From positions 2,418,001-2,482,000 of the forward strand of contig NZ_JBFDUZ010000001.1 in NCBI RefSeq assembly GCF_040719145.1: a DNA stretch of 64,000 bases, written 5' to 3'. The stretch is from Paenibacillus sp. JQZ6Y-1. GTDB lineage: Bacteria; Bacillota; Bacilli; Paenibacillales; Paenibacillaceae. Position 1 is the stretch's first letter. Every line of letters starts with the position of its first letter. Under the pieces are notes generated by a model. It saw only the letters and a program-made list of their open reading frames with translations. It was not told the origin of the DNA and made no database searches. Both the position numbers and the translations under genes were made by a program. This document shows positions 8,030 to 17,467 of the stretch, piece after piece.

Positions 8030-9098
8030 CTACTGAAATCGTTTTTTGACTTCAATCGACCTTCCCTCCACTTCCTTAATTATTTTCCATATGTTAAATA
8101 TAACGCTTACATTTTACATACTCTTGAATCTGTTTTGAAATAAAGTGCATATTTTTTCACTTTCTGTTTACATTTCAGACACAAAACAAGTTTTGTTCAC
8201 AAATATATCGCATTTAACTTTAATGTTATATTACCTTACATAAAAAGAGCTTTGTTTGTTCTTTATGATGTTTTTTGTTTGCTTTCCTGTTTCGTTTCCC
8301 TCTATTTTGATCATCTTATGTGGACTTTGCTTGGGATCATGAAGTAGTAATCGACCTTTGTTCTATTAATTAGCATAGCTATTTATTTGCTATATAAATG
8401 GCTTTTCCGCTCTTTTGGATAAAATAAGCGATTGCTAATTGCTACATTTTTCATATCCTCATAGGAAAATGAATGATTTAGTAAGGATTCCTATTTAGAA
8501 TTCATTTGTTCGTCAAACCTGACATGAGAAGTGGTCGCTTGCTTCCACAAGAGATCAATCCAGTCTTTTCTTTTTAATATGTCATTATGGTTATATATAA
8601 ATCAACATTTTATTTCATTGCATAATATTCACATATAACGAATTTTTATTCATTATTTCAAAATATCCATTTTGTTATATCAGTTGTATATATTTGTAAT
8701 AAAAAAGATTTGATTTTATCGTAAAATTCTCCAAAAATTTTTTTTGAATCTTGCTTATTTGTTGCTTTTGACCTGTAATATATGTACCTCTGGTTGCAGC
8801 ATGATCTTCTATATACCTGTTAAAAGACATCTCGAGTCATGAACCTATGGCAGCCTTTTGACGTAAAACCGTCTCGTCACATCTACTTATACGTTGCTTT
8901 TCTAAGATAATGAATTGATATATGTCCGTTTTACATCCTATTCACTAGATCATTCCTGTGACAAAAAGGGATACACGAATAGAGCAGTGCACCCCTGTCA
9001 GACCTTTTTTAGTTTCGACTTGGATGGATTAGCAGAATGGATCTGTTAGCTAATGATCCCAAGGATGACTTATACCGATCTCTCTAACGCATAGAGTC
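8030..9098. other. AT-rich gene-free stretch, about 1.1 kb
   Basis: Long AT-rich DNA between the end of the carrier-protein operon and the promoter region of the LysM gene. No reading frame over 60 codons, no RNA family, no repeat and no transposon end were recognised. A weak hairpin (GGATC/GATCC, about 9041-9060) lies just beyond the last operon gene. It is markedly richer in A+T than the flanking coding DNA. Confidence 0.6.
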
Positions 9099-10346
9099 CT
9101 ATACAACCTCGCCCACTTCTGCATAGCTAATCTCAATACGTGACAATAGTTCTTTTACCAGATCACGTGCAGCCTCTGGCGTATCGGCTTGCACAATAAT
9201 ATAACCAAGCCGATCATCCGAGCTACGTGGAATATCGACTGTATCTCCCTCCTGCACTTGAATCTGGTAACGCGTAATCTGTGGATGTTGCAAGTGCTCT
9301 AGACCGCCGATGGAACCGACAATGCCTTGACGATCAGCGACCAGATAGCCAATAGCAGAGGCTTGAACGGTTTGCTTTTCAATCTGCAAAGGCTGGGACA
9401 GGTATTTACGGATCGTTTCACGGAAAATATGGATACCATACGCGTTGACGATCAGATCGGATGTGATATTATCGCCACCCGGACGGCCGTTAACTTCAAT
9501 AATCTTCGCACCTGACTCCGTATACTTCAGCTCTACATGAGCAGGGCCATTTTGAATGCCAATCGCTACGACTGCTTGACGGGCAACATCAATGATCTCA
9601 TCCCGCTGCTCCTGATAGATGGACGACGGGAATACATGTAGCGTTTCTACAAAATACGGCAGATCAGACGTATGCTTTTCCGTGATTTCGGCAAAGGCAA
9701 TCTCGCCTTCACTCAGGAAAATCTCTACACTAAATTCCGGCCCTGTTAAATATTCTTCTATTAAATACTCATCCCGCACCTTGAAATCCATATATGTTGT
9801 TTTGAATGCACGCAGCTCAGCAAATGCCTTGCGCAGATTCTGCTCGTCGTCTACAAAATACACACCTTGGCTGCTAGCGGCATTGGTCGGCTTCAGCACA
9901 ACCGGATAGCCAATATCTCCAGCTGCTGTTACTGCTTCCTCCAAGCGGCTGACGACGGCAAAGTTTGCACTGGGAACCTGCTGCTGTGCAAAGACCTGTC
10001 TCGCTCGATCCTTATTGCGCGCATTCAACGCTGCATCCGCTGATGTACCCGGAATGCCCAATCGTTCGCCTACCTCTGCGGTGACAGCAGAAGCATAATC
10101 GGTTGCCGGAATCAGCGCTTGGAACTGACCGTGATAAGGGCTATTCACAATCGCCTCATAGATGGAGTCTGCATCCCGAATATCGGCAACGAGCAGATCA
10201 TCATATAGCCCTTCGTATCCATACAGAGTCGGATTATCCTTGTCGGAAGCGATAACGATGACCTCACTTCCAAGTGCTTTGGCTTCCTTTACAAAGCTAA
10301 CGCCATAAAAGCTTGGCTCTACAAAAACTATTTGTTTGTTTGCCAT
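9099..10346 (-). CDS. ATP-grasp ligase, L-amino-acid ligase-like
   Basis: A 415-residue ATP-grasp enzyme, last gene of the carrier-protein operon. An N-terminal pre-ATP-grasp domain (VFVEPSFYG onward) is followed by the ATP-binding lid VVLKPTNAASSQGV at residues 149-162, EEYLTGPEFSVEIF at 197-210, and the Mg/ATP acidic motif VELKYTESGAKIIEVNGRPGGD at about 271-292. The layout and C-terminal domain resemble BacD/YwfE-type L-amino-acid ligases, which form a peptide bond through an acyl phosphate. The likely job is to couple the amino acid made by the upstream genes to a second amino acid. A carboxylase or other acid-amine ligase role cannot be excluded. It overlaps the exporter gene by 19 bases. 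Confidence 0.88.
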   Translation of the reverse strand: MANKQIVFVEPSFYGVSFVKEAKALGSEVIVIASDKDNPTLYGYEGLYDDLLVADIRDADSIYEAIVNSPYHGQFQALIPATDYASAVTAEVGERLGIPGTSADAALNARNKDRARQVFAQQQVPSANFAVVSRLEEAVTAAGDIGYPVVLKPTNAASSQGVYFVDDEQNLRKAFAELRAFKTTYMDFKVRDEYLIEEYLTGPEFSVEIFLSEGEIAFAEITEKHTSDLPYFVETLHVFPSSIYQEQRDEIIDVARQAVVAIGIQNGPAHVELKYTESGAKIIEVNGRPGGDNITSDLIVNAYGIHIFRETIRKYLSQPLQIEKQTVQASAIGYLVADRQGIVGSIGGLEHLQHPQITRYQIQVQEGDTVDIPRSSDDRLGYIIVQADTPEAARDLVKELLSRIEISYAEVGEVV

Positions 10347-11569
10347 ACTGCACTCTCCTTTTTGGTTAGACTGTGAACATGGTTGGATACGAATCCAAAT
10401 CCAATCAGCCCCGCTGCCATCAATACACTCATAATGAGGAAGCCGTACCCTGCGCCAAACCGATCAATCACCAGACCGATCCCTGAAGAACCGCCCGCTT
10501 GAATGAGCAAGGACAACCCAGTCCAGACTGCCATCGCTCTACCCATAAATGCCTTTTGTACATTTTCCATCAGTAGCGTATTCATCACAATCCGCAGTGA
10601 GGAATTACACAATCCGAGGAAGAAGCTGCCCGCATATAGCAGCAGTACAAGCGAATTGGCATATAGCGCGAATAGATTCACAACCGCAATGACAAAAAAC
10701 AGATACACCATCTGCTTATTCGACAGATTCGTCATTAGCAGTGAGACGAGAAAGCCGGAAATCAGCCCACCAATCCCATAAAACATATCCGACAAGCCAA
10801 AGACGATGCTGTCGCTTTGCAAGGTCACATTTACATAGGCGGGCAGCACCACATTGTACAGCATCGTTACTGCCAGCGGCACAATCGATATCACCCCGAG
10901 AAAGAAGATCGTTTTCCGCTGACGCAAAAATGCTAAACCGGAACGGAAGCTTTGCAGAAAGCCTTCCTGCTTATCGGTCTCGGTATGTACAATGGACTGA
11001 TAACGAATCGCCGCCAGTACGGCGCTGCTGATCAGGAACACGGCAATATTAATGATCAGAATCAACTCGAAGCCATAAAATTTGTAAATTATACCGGATA
11101 TGGCTCCAGCCGAGAACATCCCAACCTGTAAACTGATCTCAATAAATGAATTCCCATTGATCAGCACATCCTCCGGCAAAATCTCCTGAATCAAGCTGCG
11201 CGAGGCTGCCATATAGATCGTCCAGCCCATCCCGTTAATAACGGCAAAGCCATACATAAGCGGCAGACTAAACCCTTGGGCAAAAAATAACACCGCCAAC
11301 AATGCCAGTAAAAAGGCACGCAGCACATACGTCCACAAAATGACCTTTTTCCGGTCAAAACGGTCGGTAATGATCCCAGCCAGCGGCGAGACGAGAAAAC
11401 CAGCAAGTACGTTGAAGGTGAGCAAAAACCCAACGTACTGATTGGAGCCAGTCTCGGTCATTACATACCAGTTGGCGCCAATAGTTGCCATTCCAACACC
11501 AAAGCCAGAGATGACATCAGAAATCAGAAATTTGCGGAACTGCGCATGTTTCAATACGGATAGGAACAT
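10328..11569 (-). CDS. MFS exporter (DHA3-like)
   Basis: A 413-residue integral membrane protein with about twelve hydrophobic segments and the major-facilitator loop motif GIITDRFDRKKV between helices 2 and 3. This subgroup (EntS/macrolide-efflux-like) exports small hydrophilic or amphipathic products with proton exchange. Placed between the transketolase and the ligase with overlapping ends (19 bases each side), it probably exports the operon's product and may give self-protection. Substrate is inferred only from context. Confidence 0.9.
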   Translation of the reverse strand: MFLSVLKHAQFRKFLISDVISGFGVGMATIGANWYVMTETGSNQYVGFLLTFNVLAGFLVSPLAGIITDRFDRKKVILWTYVLRAFLLALLAVLFFAQGFSLPLMYGFAVINGMGWTIYMAASRSLIQEILPEDVLINGNSFIEISLQVGMFSAGAISGIIYKFYGFELILIINIAVFLISSAVLAAIRYQSIVHTETDKQEGFLQSFRSGLAFLRQRKTIFFLGVISIVPLAVTMLYNVVLPAYVNVTLQSDSIVFGLSDMFYGIGGLISGFLVSLLMTNLSNKQMVYLFFVIAVVNLFALYANSLVLLLYAGSFFLGLCNSSLRIVMNTLLMENVQKAFMGRAMAVWTGLSLLIQAGGSSGIGLVIDRFGAGYGFLIMSVLMAAGLIGFGFVSNHVHSLTKKESAVWQTNK

Positions 11570-12489
11570 AATGGACTCCCTTTCCGAATATCAAGGATAA
11601 ACTGACGTAGACGTTCTTCTGTGAATCCGAGATATTCCAGCACATCGCTATGACTGCCTCCGTATTTGGGCCATTGCTCATTAGGGGTAAAGGCATACAC
11701 TTTTTTGTGCGGTAGCAGCAGACTCAGATACGAGCCGACACTACCAGCGCGGCGATGCTCCTCCACGACTACAATCTGCTCTCCACTATTCTCAAGGCGC
11801 TGCAAATTGGCGATCAGCGCTTCCTTGTCCACATAACAGAGATGCAGATGATTCAGCTGCGGCTGTTCCCTTTTCAGCGTTAACGCCATCTCGGTTGCCT
11901 GCTCGCCGATGGAAATGAGCGATACCGGCGCATCTTCATTCCAGCTACCATCCACAATCAACTCATCGCCCTCCGCGAGCGATGGAATGCTCTCAAATGT
12001 ATCGTTGCGGGACAAACGGATGTAGTACGGTTGCGCAGATGCTGCCGCTTCTCGAATGACACGACGCGTTTCCTCTTCGCCATGCGGACAGGCAATACGA
12101 ATATTTTCAAACGTCTGAATTACACCAATATCCTCCAACGCATGATGAGTCGTACCAAACCAGCCACCGGATACGCCACCATAGCTGCTAACAATATTGA
12201 TATTTTTGCGCATATAACCGAGTGCCAGCTTAATATGCTCGGCACAGCGCAGCGCAACAAACGGAGCAAAGGTGGAGAAAAAGGGCTTGAACCCGCCTTC
12301 CGCCAATCCCGCAGCGATATCCACTGATGTCATCTCGGCAATACCCAGATTGAAAAAGCGATCTGGAAACTGCTGCTCAAACGGATGCTTTTTGCCGCCT
12401 AGATCGGCTTCTAGCGCTACGATTCGATCATCCTGCTGTGCCAGCAAGGTCAGTTCATCCTTATAGGCATCTCTTCCAGAAAGAGTCAT
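11551..12489 (-). CDS. Transketolase, C-terminal subunit (pyrimidine-binding and C-terminal domains)
   Basis: The second half of a split transketolase, 312 residues from the start favoured by GGAGG eight bases upstream; an earlier in-frame ATG adds six residues without an RBS. GIAEM at residues 49-53 carries the glutamate that activates thiamine diphosphate. SYGGVSGGWFGTTHHALEDI follows, then a C-terminal domain. Together with the N-terminal subunit, which it overlaps by ATGA, it would move a two-carbon ketol unit. In this operon the acceptor is proposed to be a carrier-bound semialdehyde, not a free sugar phosphate. Confidence 0.92.
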   Translation of the reverse strand: MTLSGRDAYKDELTLLAQQDDRIVALEADLGGKKHPFEQQFPDRFFNLGIAEMTSVDIAAGLAEGGFKPFFSTFAPFVALRCAEHIKLALGYMRKNINIVSSYGGVSGGWFGTTHHALEDIGVIQTFENIRIACPHGEEETRRVIREAAASAQPYYIRLSRNDTFESIPSLAEGDELIVDGSWNEDAPVSLISIGEQATEMALTLKREQPQLNHLHLCYVDKEALIANLQRLENSGEQIVVVEEHRRAGSVGSYLSLLLPHKKVYAFTPNEQWPKYGGSHSDVLEYLGFTEERLRQFILDIRKGSPLCSYPY

Positions 12490-13265
12490 ATCAGCGCCTC
12501 CTTCCATTTGTACGCTTGAGCACGGCTGATTTTGGCATAGTGGGCGGCAGGATTGCCTTCCATCGCCTTGATGCCTTTGCCTTTGATCGTATGAGCGAGA
12601 ATCGCTAGAGGGCGCTCTGCCTTTCCTTCCAGCGCCGCAGTAATCTGTTCCAGATCATGACCGTCAATTTCAACCACATCAAAGCCAAATGCTCGGAAGC
12701 GATCACCCAGATGAGGAAGAGGCGAAATATCCTGTACTAGCCCGTCATTTTGTCCGCCGTTCACATCAATAATATGAATGAAATTGTTGATTTGCTTGGC
12801 GGCGATCACCTGCAACGCTTCCCAGCAGCTGCCTTCCTGCAATTCCCCATCACCACTAATGACAATGCTTATGCCCTGTTCACCGCGAATCCGCTGCGAT
12901 AATGCCCAGCCTGCTCCATACGCGGGACCGTGACCAAGACTGCCTGTAGCAAACGGAATATGCGGCAGCAAATAATTCGGATGCCCGGTAAACAGCGAAT
13001 CCTTTTTCCCGTAACTGTCTGCCGGATTGTCTTGGATCAGTCCCAAAACATGCAATGTGCTGTATAGTGCCGCCGCTGCATGCCCCTTGCTTAAAATAAT
13101 CCGATTGCGTTCATCATGACCGTACAGCGCAAAGCTGGTCAGCAGTAGATCGATCACCGATAAGCTACCACCTATATGGCAGCCTACCTCGGTGGCTGCC
13201 ATATCAATAATCAGCTTGCGTGCTTGAATCGTCTGTTCATATCGTTTGTTCACGGTTAAGGGCAT
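12486..13265 (-). CDS. Transketolase, N-terminal subunit (thiamine diphosphate-binding domain)
   Basis: First half of the split transketolase, 259 residues. The start at 13265 is supported by AGGAGG seven bases upstream; a longer frame reaching 13325 lies inside the preceding gene. Motifs: SKGHAAAALY around 59-68, GSLGHG around 108-113, and the TPP/Mg motif GDGELQEG (138-145) ending in VNGGQND with the metal-binding asparagine at 169. Cytosolic heteromer with the C-terminal subunit. Split transketolases of this size occur in secondary metabolite clusters and in some sugar pathways; linkage to the carrier protein decides the call here. Confidence 0.92.
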   Translation of the reverse strand: MPLTVNKRYEQTIQARKLIIDMAATEVGCHIGGSLSVIDLLLTSFALYGHDERNRIILSKGHAAAALYSTLHVLGLIQDNPADSYGKKDSLFTGHPNYLLPHIPFATGSLGHGPAYGAGWALSQRIRGEQGISIVISGDGELQEGSCWEALQVIAAKQINNFIHIIDVNGGQNDGLVQDISPLPHLGDRFRAFGFDVVEIDGHDLEQITAALEGKAERPLAILAHTIKGKGIKAMEGNPAAHYAKISRAQAYKWKEALI

Positions 13266-15123
13266 ATGCTTCCTCCTTGCTGTTAAGCGAGAACCAAGTA
13301 TGAATACTATTGAGCAGAATATCACGACTTAATCGCACTTCATCTACATGAATATGCTCCTCATCGGTATGATCCAGACTTGCATCACCGGGACCATAGG
13401 CGACCATCGGTACATCCGTCCACGTCGTTGCTAGTGTATTCATATCGCTGGTGCCTTTTTTCATTTGAAGGGTTAACTTATCATCCAGTATGCCATTGGC
13501 ACCACGAACGAATGCCTTGACCAGCTGATCTCGGCGCGAATTCTGATAGCCCGGTGTATCACGTAGCACCGTGATGGTGCTATCTGGCCACTCTAGCTCA
13601 GCAATATGCTGTTGATAACCAGCGGTTGCCTGCGGAGATACACGGAAATTCAGTACAGCCGACGCATAATGATCTCCGTTCTCTGAGCCGGAGTGAAGCT
13701 GGATCAATGCAGACAGATGATCAGCATCATACAGTTCCATTTGCTGACGTATATGAGCGGCAAGCTGGTAGACGCGGTCAATCGGGCTGATGCTGTCTTT
13801 ACCAGCGGAATGCTTTTGCTTTTGCCGCACATCGAGACGTAACTTGAACAATCCATAGTAGCCCAGCGTCAGACTGCTCGTTCCGCTCGGCTCACCGATA
13901 ATAACTGCATCTGCCTGCACATGATCACGCACGTAAAAGGCACCTGCGGATGAGGACACTTCTTCCTCTACCGCTCCAATCACAAGCAGTCGAAAGGATG
14001 GCGGCACGTCTGCTCGGCGCAGCACCTCGATAAAATTGACCAGACTGCCTTTTGCATCCACGCTGCCCCGTCCCGATAACTGAAAGTCATCCGCTGTGCT
14101 GGGCCATAGATAAGGAACGGTGTCAATATGACCGAGCAGCAGCAATGTATGATGTCCATCCCCTTTGCTAAGTACAATATTGCCTACTTCGTCTACCTCT
14201 GCCGCAATCTGCTCCGAAGCGCCTCGCTCTTTTAAAAATTCAGCCAATACGCCTTCATCGCCAGATACCGATGGAATACTAATGACCTGATGCAGCAGCT
14301 TGATATCGTCGGGTAGATCATTGCCACGCCAGAACCAAGTTTTTCCGCTGCCGTGTAAAGTATGGGGACCAGTAATGGCGATGTCTGCTACGCCTTGGGA
14401 TAAGGTCAGCTCCGCGGCGCGCAGCTTTTGCTTCATTCGCCCAGATACAACCACATCATCCTGCTGTGGATAAATATCCCTAATCGTTGATTGCGGATCT
14501 TCGACATTTTGCAAAATGCCTGCTGTACTCGTAACAAAGCGTACATGACTCGCACGAGTAGCGACTGCCAGATGCGCTGCCAGCATATCTGCATCAATAT
14601 TGATATACTGCTGAATGTCTGGGTCATAGATTGGTGGTGCTAGGCAGACTACATCATGCGTATGCAGCAATTGCAGCAGCACGTCGTGACGCGCGCCTGT
14701 GTAGCTGCCATACAGTGAGTCGCGTACGATCAGCTTTTTGCCATCTTTGCGAACTTTGAGCGGTTTGCCTTTGGTGCCAAGCACCCAGCCATGATCACCA
14801 GCGCATTGTGCCAGTACGGACAATCCCTGTGCTTGTAGCGCCGCACGTACAGGGGCAAAGATATGATCCTCGTACGCCTGCCGAATGTGGTCCATATCGG
14901 ATGGTGGGCAATAACGCACCTGATCGCCATTGTCCAATTCTAGAAATTTGAGCGGCTCATTCAGCTCGGCAAACTTCTGTTCAATCGCTTCCGCTCCGCC
15001 GCCGATCAATAGAATCTTGGCTCCACGGCGGGACAGGTCAGCGATCTCAGCAAAAATGGTCTGACTGTTAACAATCGTACTGCTACCCAGCTTGATCACA
15101 TGCAGATTGTTTATCACGGCCAT
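13237..15123 (-). CDS. Fusion: LysZ/ArgB-like amino-acid kinase plus LysK-like M20 metallohydrolase
   Basis: A 628-residue two-domain protein. Residues 1 to about 265 form an amino-acid kinase of the acetylglutamate-kinase type (IKLGSST at 10-16, LLIGGGAEAIEQ at 38-49, SGRMKQKLRAA at 227-237), expected to phosphorylate the side-chain carboxylate of the carrier-bound amino acid. Residues about 273-612 form an M20 zinc hydrolase: H332 and D334 in LGHIDTV, D356 in GSVDAKG, the catalytic EE pair at 386-387, E411 in IIGEPSG, and a late histidine in HTDEEHIH near 590. This half should cut the finished product off the carrier. In Thermus lysine synthesis these are separate proteins, LysZ and LysK. 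It overlaps both neighbours. Confidence 0.92.
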   Translation of the reverse strand: MAVINNLHVIKLGSSTIVNSQTIFAEIADLSRRGAKILLIGGGAEAIEQKFAELNEPLKFLELDNGDQVRYCPPSDMDHIRQAYEDHIFAPVRAALQAQGLSVLAQCAGDHGWVLGTKGKPLKVRKDGKKLIVRDSLYGSYTGARHDVLLQLLHTHDVVCLAPPIYDPDIQQYINIDADMLAAHLAVATRASHVRFVTSTAGILQNVEDPQSTIRDIYPQQDDVVVSGRMKQKLRAAELTLSQGVADIAITGPHTLHGSGKTWFWRGNDLPDDIKLLHQVISIPSVSGDEGVLAEFLKERGASEQIAAEVDEVGNIVLSKGDGHHTLLLLGHIDTVPYLWPSTADDFQLSGRGSVDAKGSLVNFIEVLRRADVPPSFRLLVIGAVEEEVSSSAGAFYVRDHVQADAVIIGEPSGTSSLTLGYYGLFKLRLDVRQKQKHSAGKDSISPIDRVYQLAAHIRQQMELYDADHLSALIQLHSGSENGDHYASAVLNFRVSPQATAGYQQHIAELEWPDSTITVLRDTPGYQNSRRDQLVKAFVRGANGILDDKLTLQMKKGTSDMNTLATTWTDVPMVAYGPGDASLDHTDEEHIHVDEVRLSRDILLNSIHTWFSLNSKEEAYALNREQTI

Positions 15124-16151
15124 ATCCCCTCATGTTCTGTTGTTAAACCGATGGTTTCTGGAATGTCGTAGTAGATGTTGGCAGCTTGAATCGCCTGCCC
15201 CGCCGCTCCTTTGAGCAAATTATCAATCGAGACGAGACTGAGACATTTGCCATCCTTGACGATAAAAGCTGTTTCAGCATAGTTCGTACCATGTACCGTT
15301 TTCAGCATCGGACCCGGTGAGGCTTGACCGGAATAACGGATAAACGGCTTGGACTTATATGCTTGGAAAAAGGCTTTTTTCACATCGCTCTCCTCCACTC
15401 CATCTCGCAGTACGGAATATGCACTGACAAAGATACCGCGTGCCACATCCAAACTGAATGCGGAGAAGGACACATCCAGCGCATGCTCGCTATACGTGGA
15501 AGCGATGCGTTCGATCTCTGGCAGATGACGATGCTCAAACCCCTTATGCAGACGGAAGTTATTCACACGGTCGGCGTGCGTTTCTTTACTGCTTTTGCCT
15601 GCTCCACTGGAACCGGTCTTCGCATCAATGAATACATGCCCCTGAATCAGCGAATGCAGAACAAGTGGATAGATTGAGTAAATGGAAGCAACCGCCATAC
15701 AGCCCGGCAGATTGACAACGCGTGCATCATGATTCACTTCCGAGATTTCCGGTATAAAATAATGACTGCCCGCCTGCTGTACTGTAGATAGAGAACCTGG
15801 ATAATATGTTTTCAATACGTTGTTATCCGTAAAACGATAATCGCCACTAATATTAAAAATACGCTTCGTATGATTCAGCACATGCTCTAGATGCTGTGGC
15901 AAAATGCCAGTCGGCAACGCTGAAAAGATCAGATCATATTCTCCATCCAGCTGCGCCAGCTTGCTGTACGTCAGCTTCGGATTCACCTTACGATACAAAA
16001 ATGCTTTATGCGTTTTCTCAACCGATCTACCTGCCTGCGATTCCGAAGAGACAAATTCCACATTGAAATTGGGATGCGCACTCAACAGTCGGTATAATTC
16101 GCCACCAACAAATCCATTTCCGCCCAGTATGCCTACCCTGTATGTACTCAT
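15114..16151 (-). CDS. LysY/ArgC-like carrier-bound acyl-phosphate reductase
   Basis: A 345-residue NADPH-dependent reductase of the N-acetyl-gamma-glutamyl-phosphate reductase family. GILGGNGFVGGELYRLL at 7-23 is the Rossmann phosphate loop; NLPGCMAVA puts the catalytic cysteine at 151; FEHRHLPEIERI supplies the conserved histidine region. The reaction expected here is reduction of the carrier-bound acyl phosphate to a semialdehyde. It overlaps the kinase-hydrolase fusion by 10 bases and the aminotransferase by ATGA. A purely arginine-pathway ArgC is unlikely because the neighbours are carrier-protein genes and no argJ or argD accompanies it. Confidence 0.92.
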   Translation of the reverse strand: MSTYRVGILGGNGFVGGELYRLLSAHPNFNVEFVSSESQAGRSVEKTHKAFLYRKVNPKLTYSKLAQLDGEYDLIFSALPTGILPQHLEHVLNHTKRIFNISGDYRFTDNNVLKTYYPGSLSTVQQAGSHYFIPEISEVNHDARVVNLPGCMAVASIYSIYPLVLHSLIQGHVFIDAKTGSSGAGKSSKETHADRVNNFRLHKGFEHRHLPEIERIASTYSEHALDVSFSAFSLDVARGIFVSAYSVLRDGVEESDVKKAFFQAYKSKPFIRYSGQASPGPMLKTVHGTNYAETAFIVKDGKCLSLVSIDNLLKGAAGQAIQAANIYYDIPETIGLTTEHEGIWP

Positions 16152-17467
16152 CCGAGCCGTGCATCCCGTTCATAAGGTGGCTGACTGTTCAGACTGCGAG
16201 CATATTCGGCAATCTGATCAATATGCTGATCCAGCTTTTTAAAAGCCAATTCATACGTCAGCAGCTTCTCATATTCAACTGGTGAACGCAATTCACGGCA
16301 GATCGCCAGCGTCGTGTTCAGCATATGCAGCGTATTTGGGAAATGTTCCAGACCATACGGCAGCTCGCCACCCTCATACAGACTAAACGGATATTGATTG
16401 CCAAAACCCTTGCGATTAATAAACGGCAGATGACCGGGAATCGGTACATTTTGCCATTCGCGTGCAAATACACCTTCCTCCATCAAAATCGTCTGAATCG
16501 CTTCCTTCACCTGATACGGCGGAATACCAGCGAATTGAGGCAAATCGACATTCAAGCGCAATCGGAACATGTTAAAGCTATGTGTATACCCTTCTGGAAT
16601 ATACGGTCCTTGAAACAGCGTTGTCGCGTTTAAGGTGTCAATCAGATGATGCGCATTGCGCTGCCGTACGGCATCGTAATACGGGAGTCGTTGTAGCTGA
16701 CTGATACCAAACGCCGCCGCAATCCACGAAATGTCATAATCAATCCCAGAGTTCTCTAGAAACTGCTGTGCACGCACATAAGCCTCTTCTGTTTTGAAAA
16801 AGGCAATGCCACCTTCGCCTCCGACTGGAAAGTTCTTGTCCGCCATCAGACTTTGACCAGCGGTATCGCCTAGCGAGCCGCACAGCTGTCCATCAATGGA
16901 TGCGGAATGCGCATGTGACGCATCCTCCACCAGCTTCAACTGATACTGATCGCACAATTGTTGAATTGCTGGGATATTGGCAGGCAAACCATGCACATGC
17001 ACCGGCATAATCACCTTCGTGCGCGGCGTAATCAAGCGCTCAATATCGTTAACATGTAAGCAGTACGTATCCGGGTCGACATCGGCGAAGATCGGTACTG
17101 CTTTGGCAGCAACGACCGCCTGTGCTGTTGCGATAAACGTAAACGCTGGCAAAATCACTTCATCCCCCGGCTGCACACCTGCACCGATCAATGCCAAATG
17201 CAGACTCGATGTACCGCTCGCCGTGGAGATGGCGTAATTCGCGCCTACATATTGACGATACTGCTCGGTAAATTCAGACACCACATCGCTCGGCTGCTTC
17301 TGAATCGAGATCAGCATTTGCAGCACATCTTCCTTTGTAATATTCGGGAAAATGGTTTTGCGTCCTGCCTGCCCTAACACTGCACGTCCACCCTCGATTG
17401 CAAGCTGCTCCTGCGCCCATTGCTCTTGCGGCAGCTCTAGCAGATTCAAATTAAAATCAGTCTTCAT
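16148..17467 (-). CDS. DegT/DnrJ/EryC1-family PLP aminotransferase
   Basis: A 439-residue fold-type I aminotransferase of the sugar-aminotransferase family. TASGTSSLHLAL (82-93) and PGDEVILPAFTFIATA (100-115) build the cofactor pocket, D182 in VEDASHAHS contacts the pyridine nitrogen, and K211 in SLMADKNFPVGGEGG is the Schiff-base lysine. The start is set by GGAGGG ahead of 17467; the longer frame lacks an RBS. Such enzymes aminate ketones on sugar-like carbon chains, which fits a dihydroxy-ketone made by the transketolase. Thermus LysJ belongs to a different aminotransferase class, so this gene departs from ordinary carrier-protein lysine synthesis. Confidence 0.92.
   Translation of the reverse strand: MKTDFNLNLLELPQEQWAQEQLAIEGGRAVLGQAGRKTIFPNITKEDVLQMLISIQKQPSDVVSEFTEQYRQYVGANYAISTASGTSSLHLALIGAGVQPGDEVILPAFTFIATAQAVVAAKAVPIFADVDPDTYCLHVNDIERLITPRTKVIMPVHVHGLPANIPAIQQLCDQYQLKLVEDASHAHSASIDGQLCGSLGDTAGQSLMADKNFPVGGEGGIAFFKTEEAYVRAQQFLENSGIDYDISWIAAAFGISQLQRLPYYDAVRQRNAHHLIDTLNATTLFQGPYIPEGYTHSFNMFRLRLNVDLPQFAGIPPYQVKEAIQTILMEEGVFAREWQNVPIPGHLPFINRKGFGNQYPFSLYEGGELPYGLEHFPNTLHMLNTTLAICRELRSPVEYEKLLTYELAFKKLDQHIDQIAEYARSLNSQPPYERDARLG

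Noticed and set aside
11551..13265. Pentose phosphate transketolase
   Set aside because: Two small subunits embedded in the carrier operon with overlapping frames; primary transketolase is normally one long chain encoded elsewhere.
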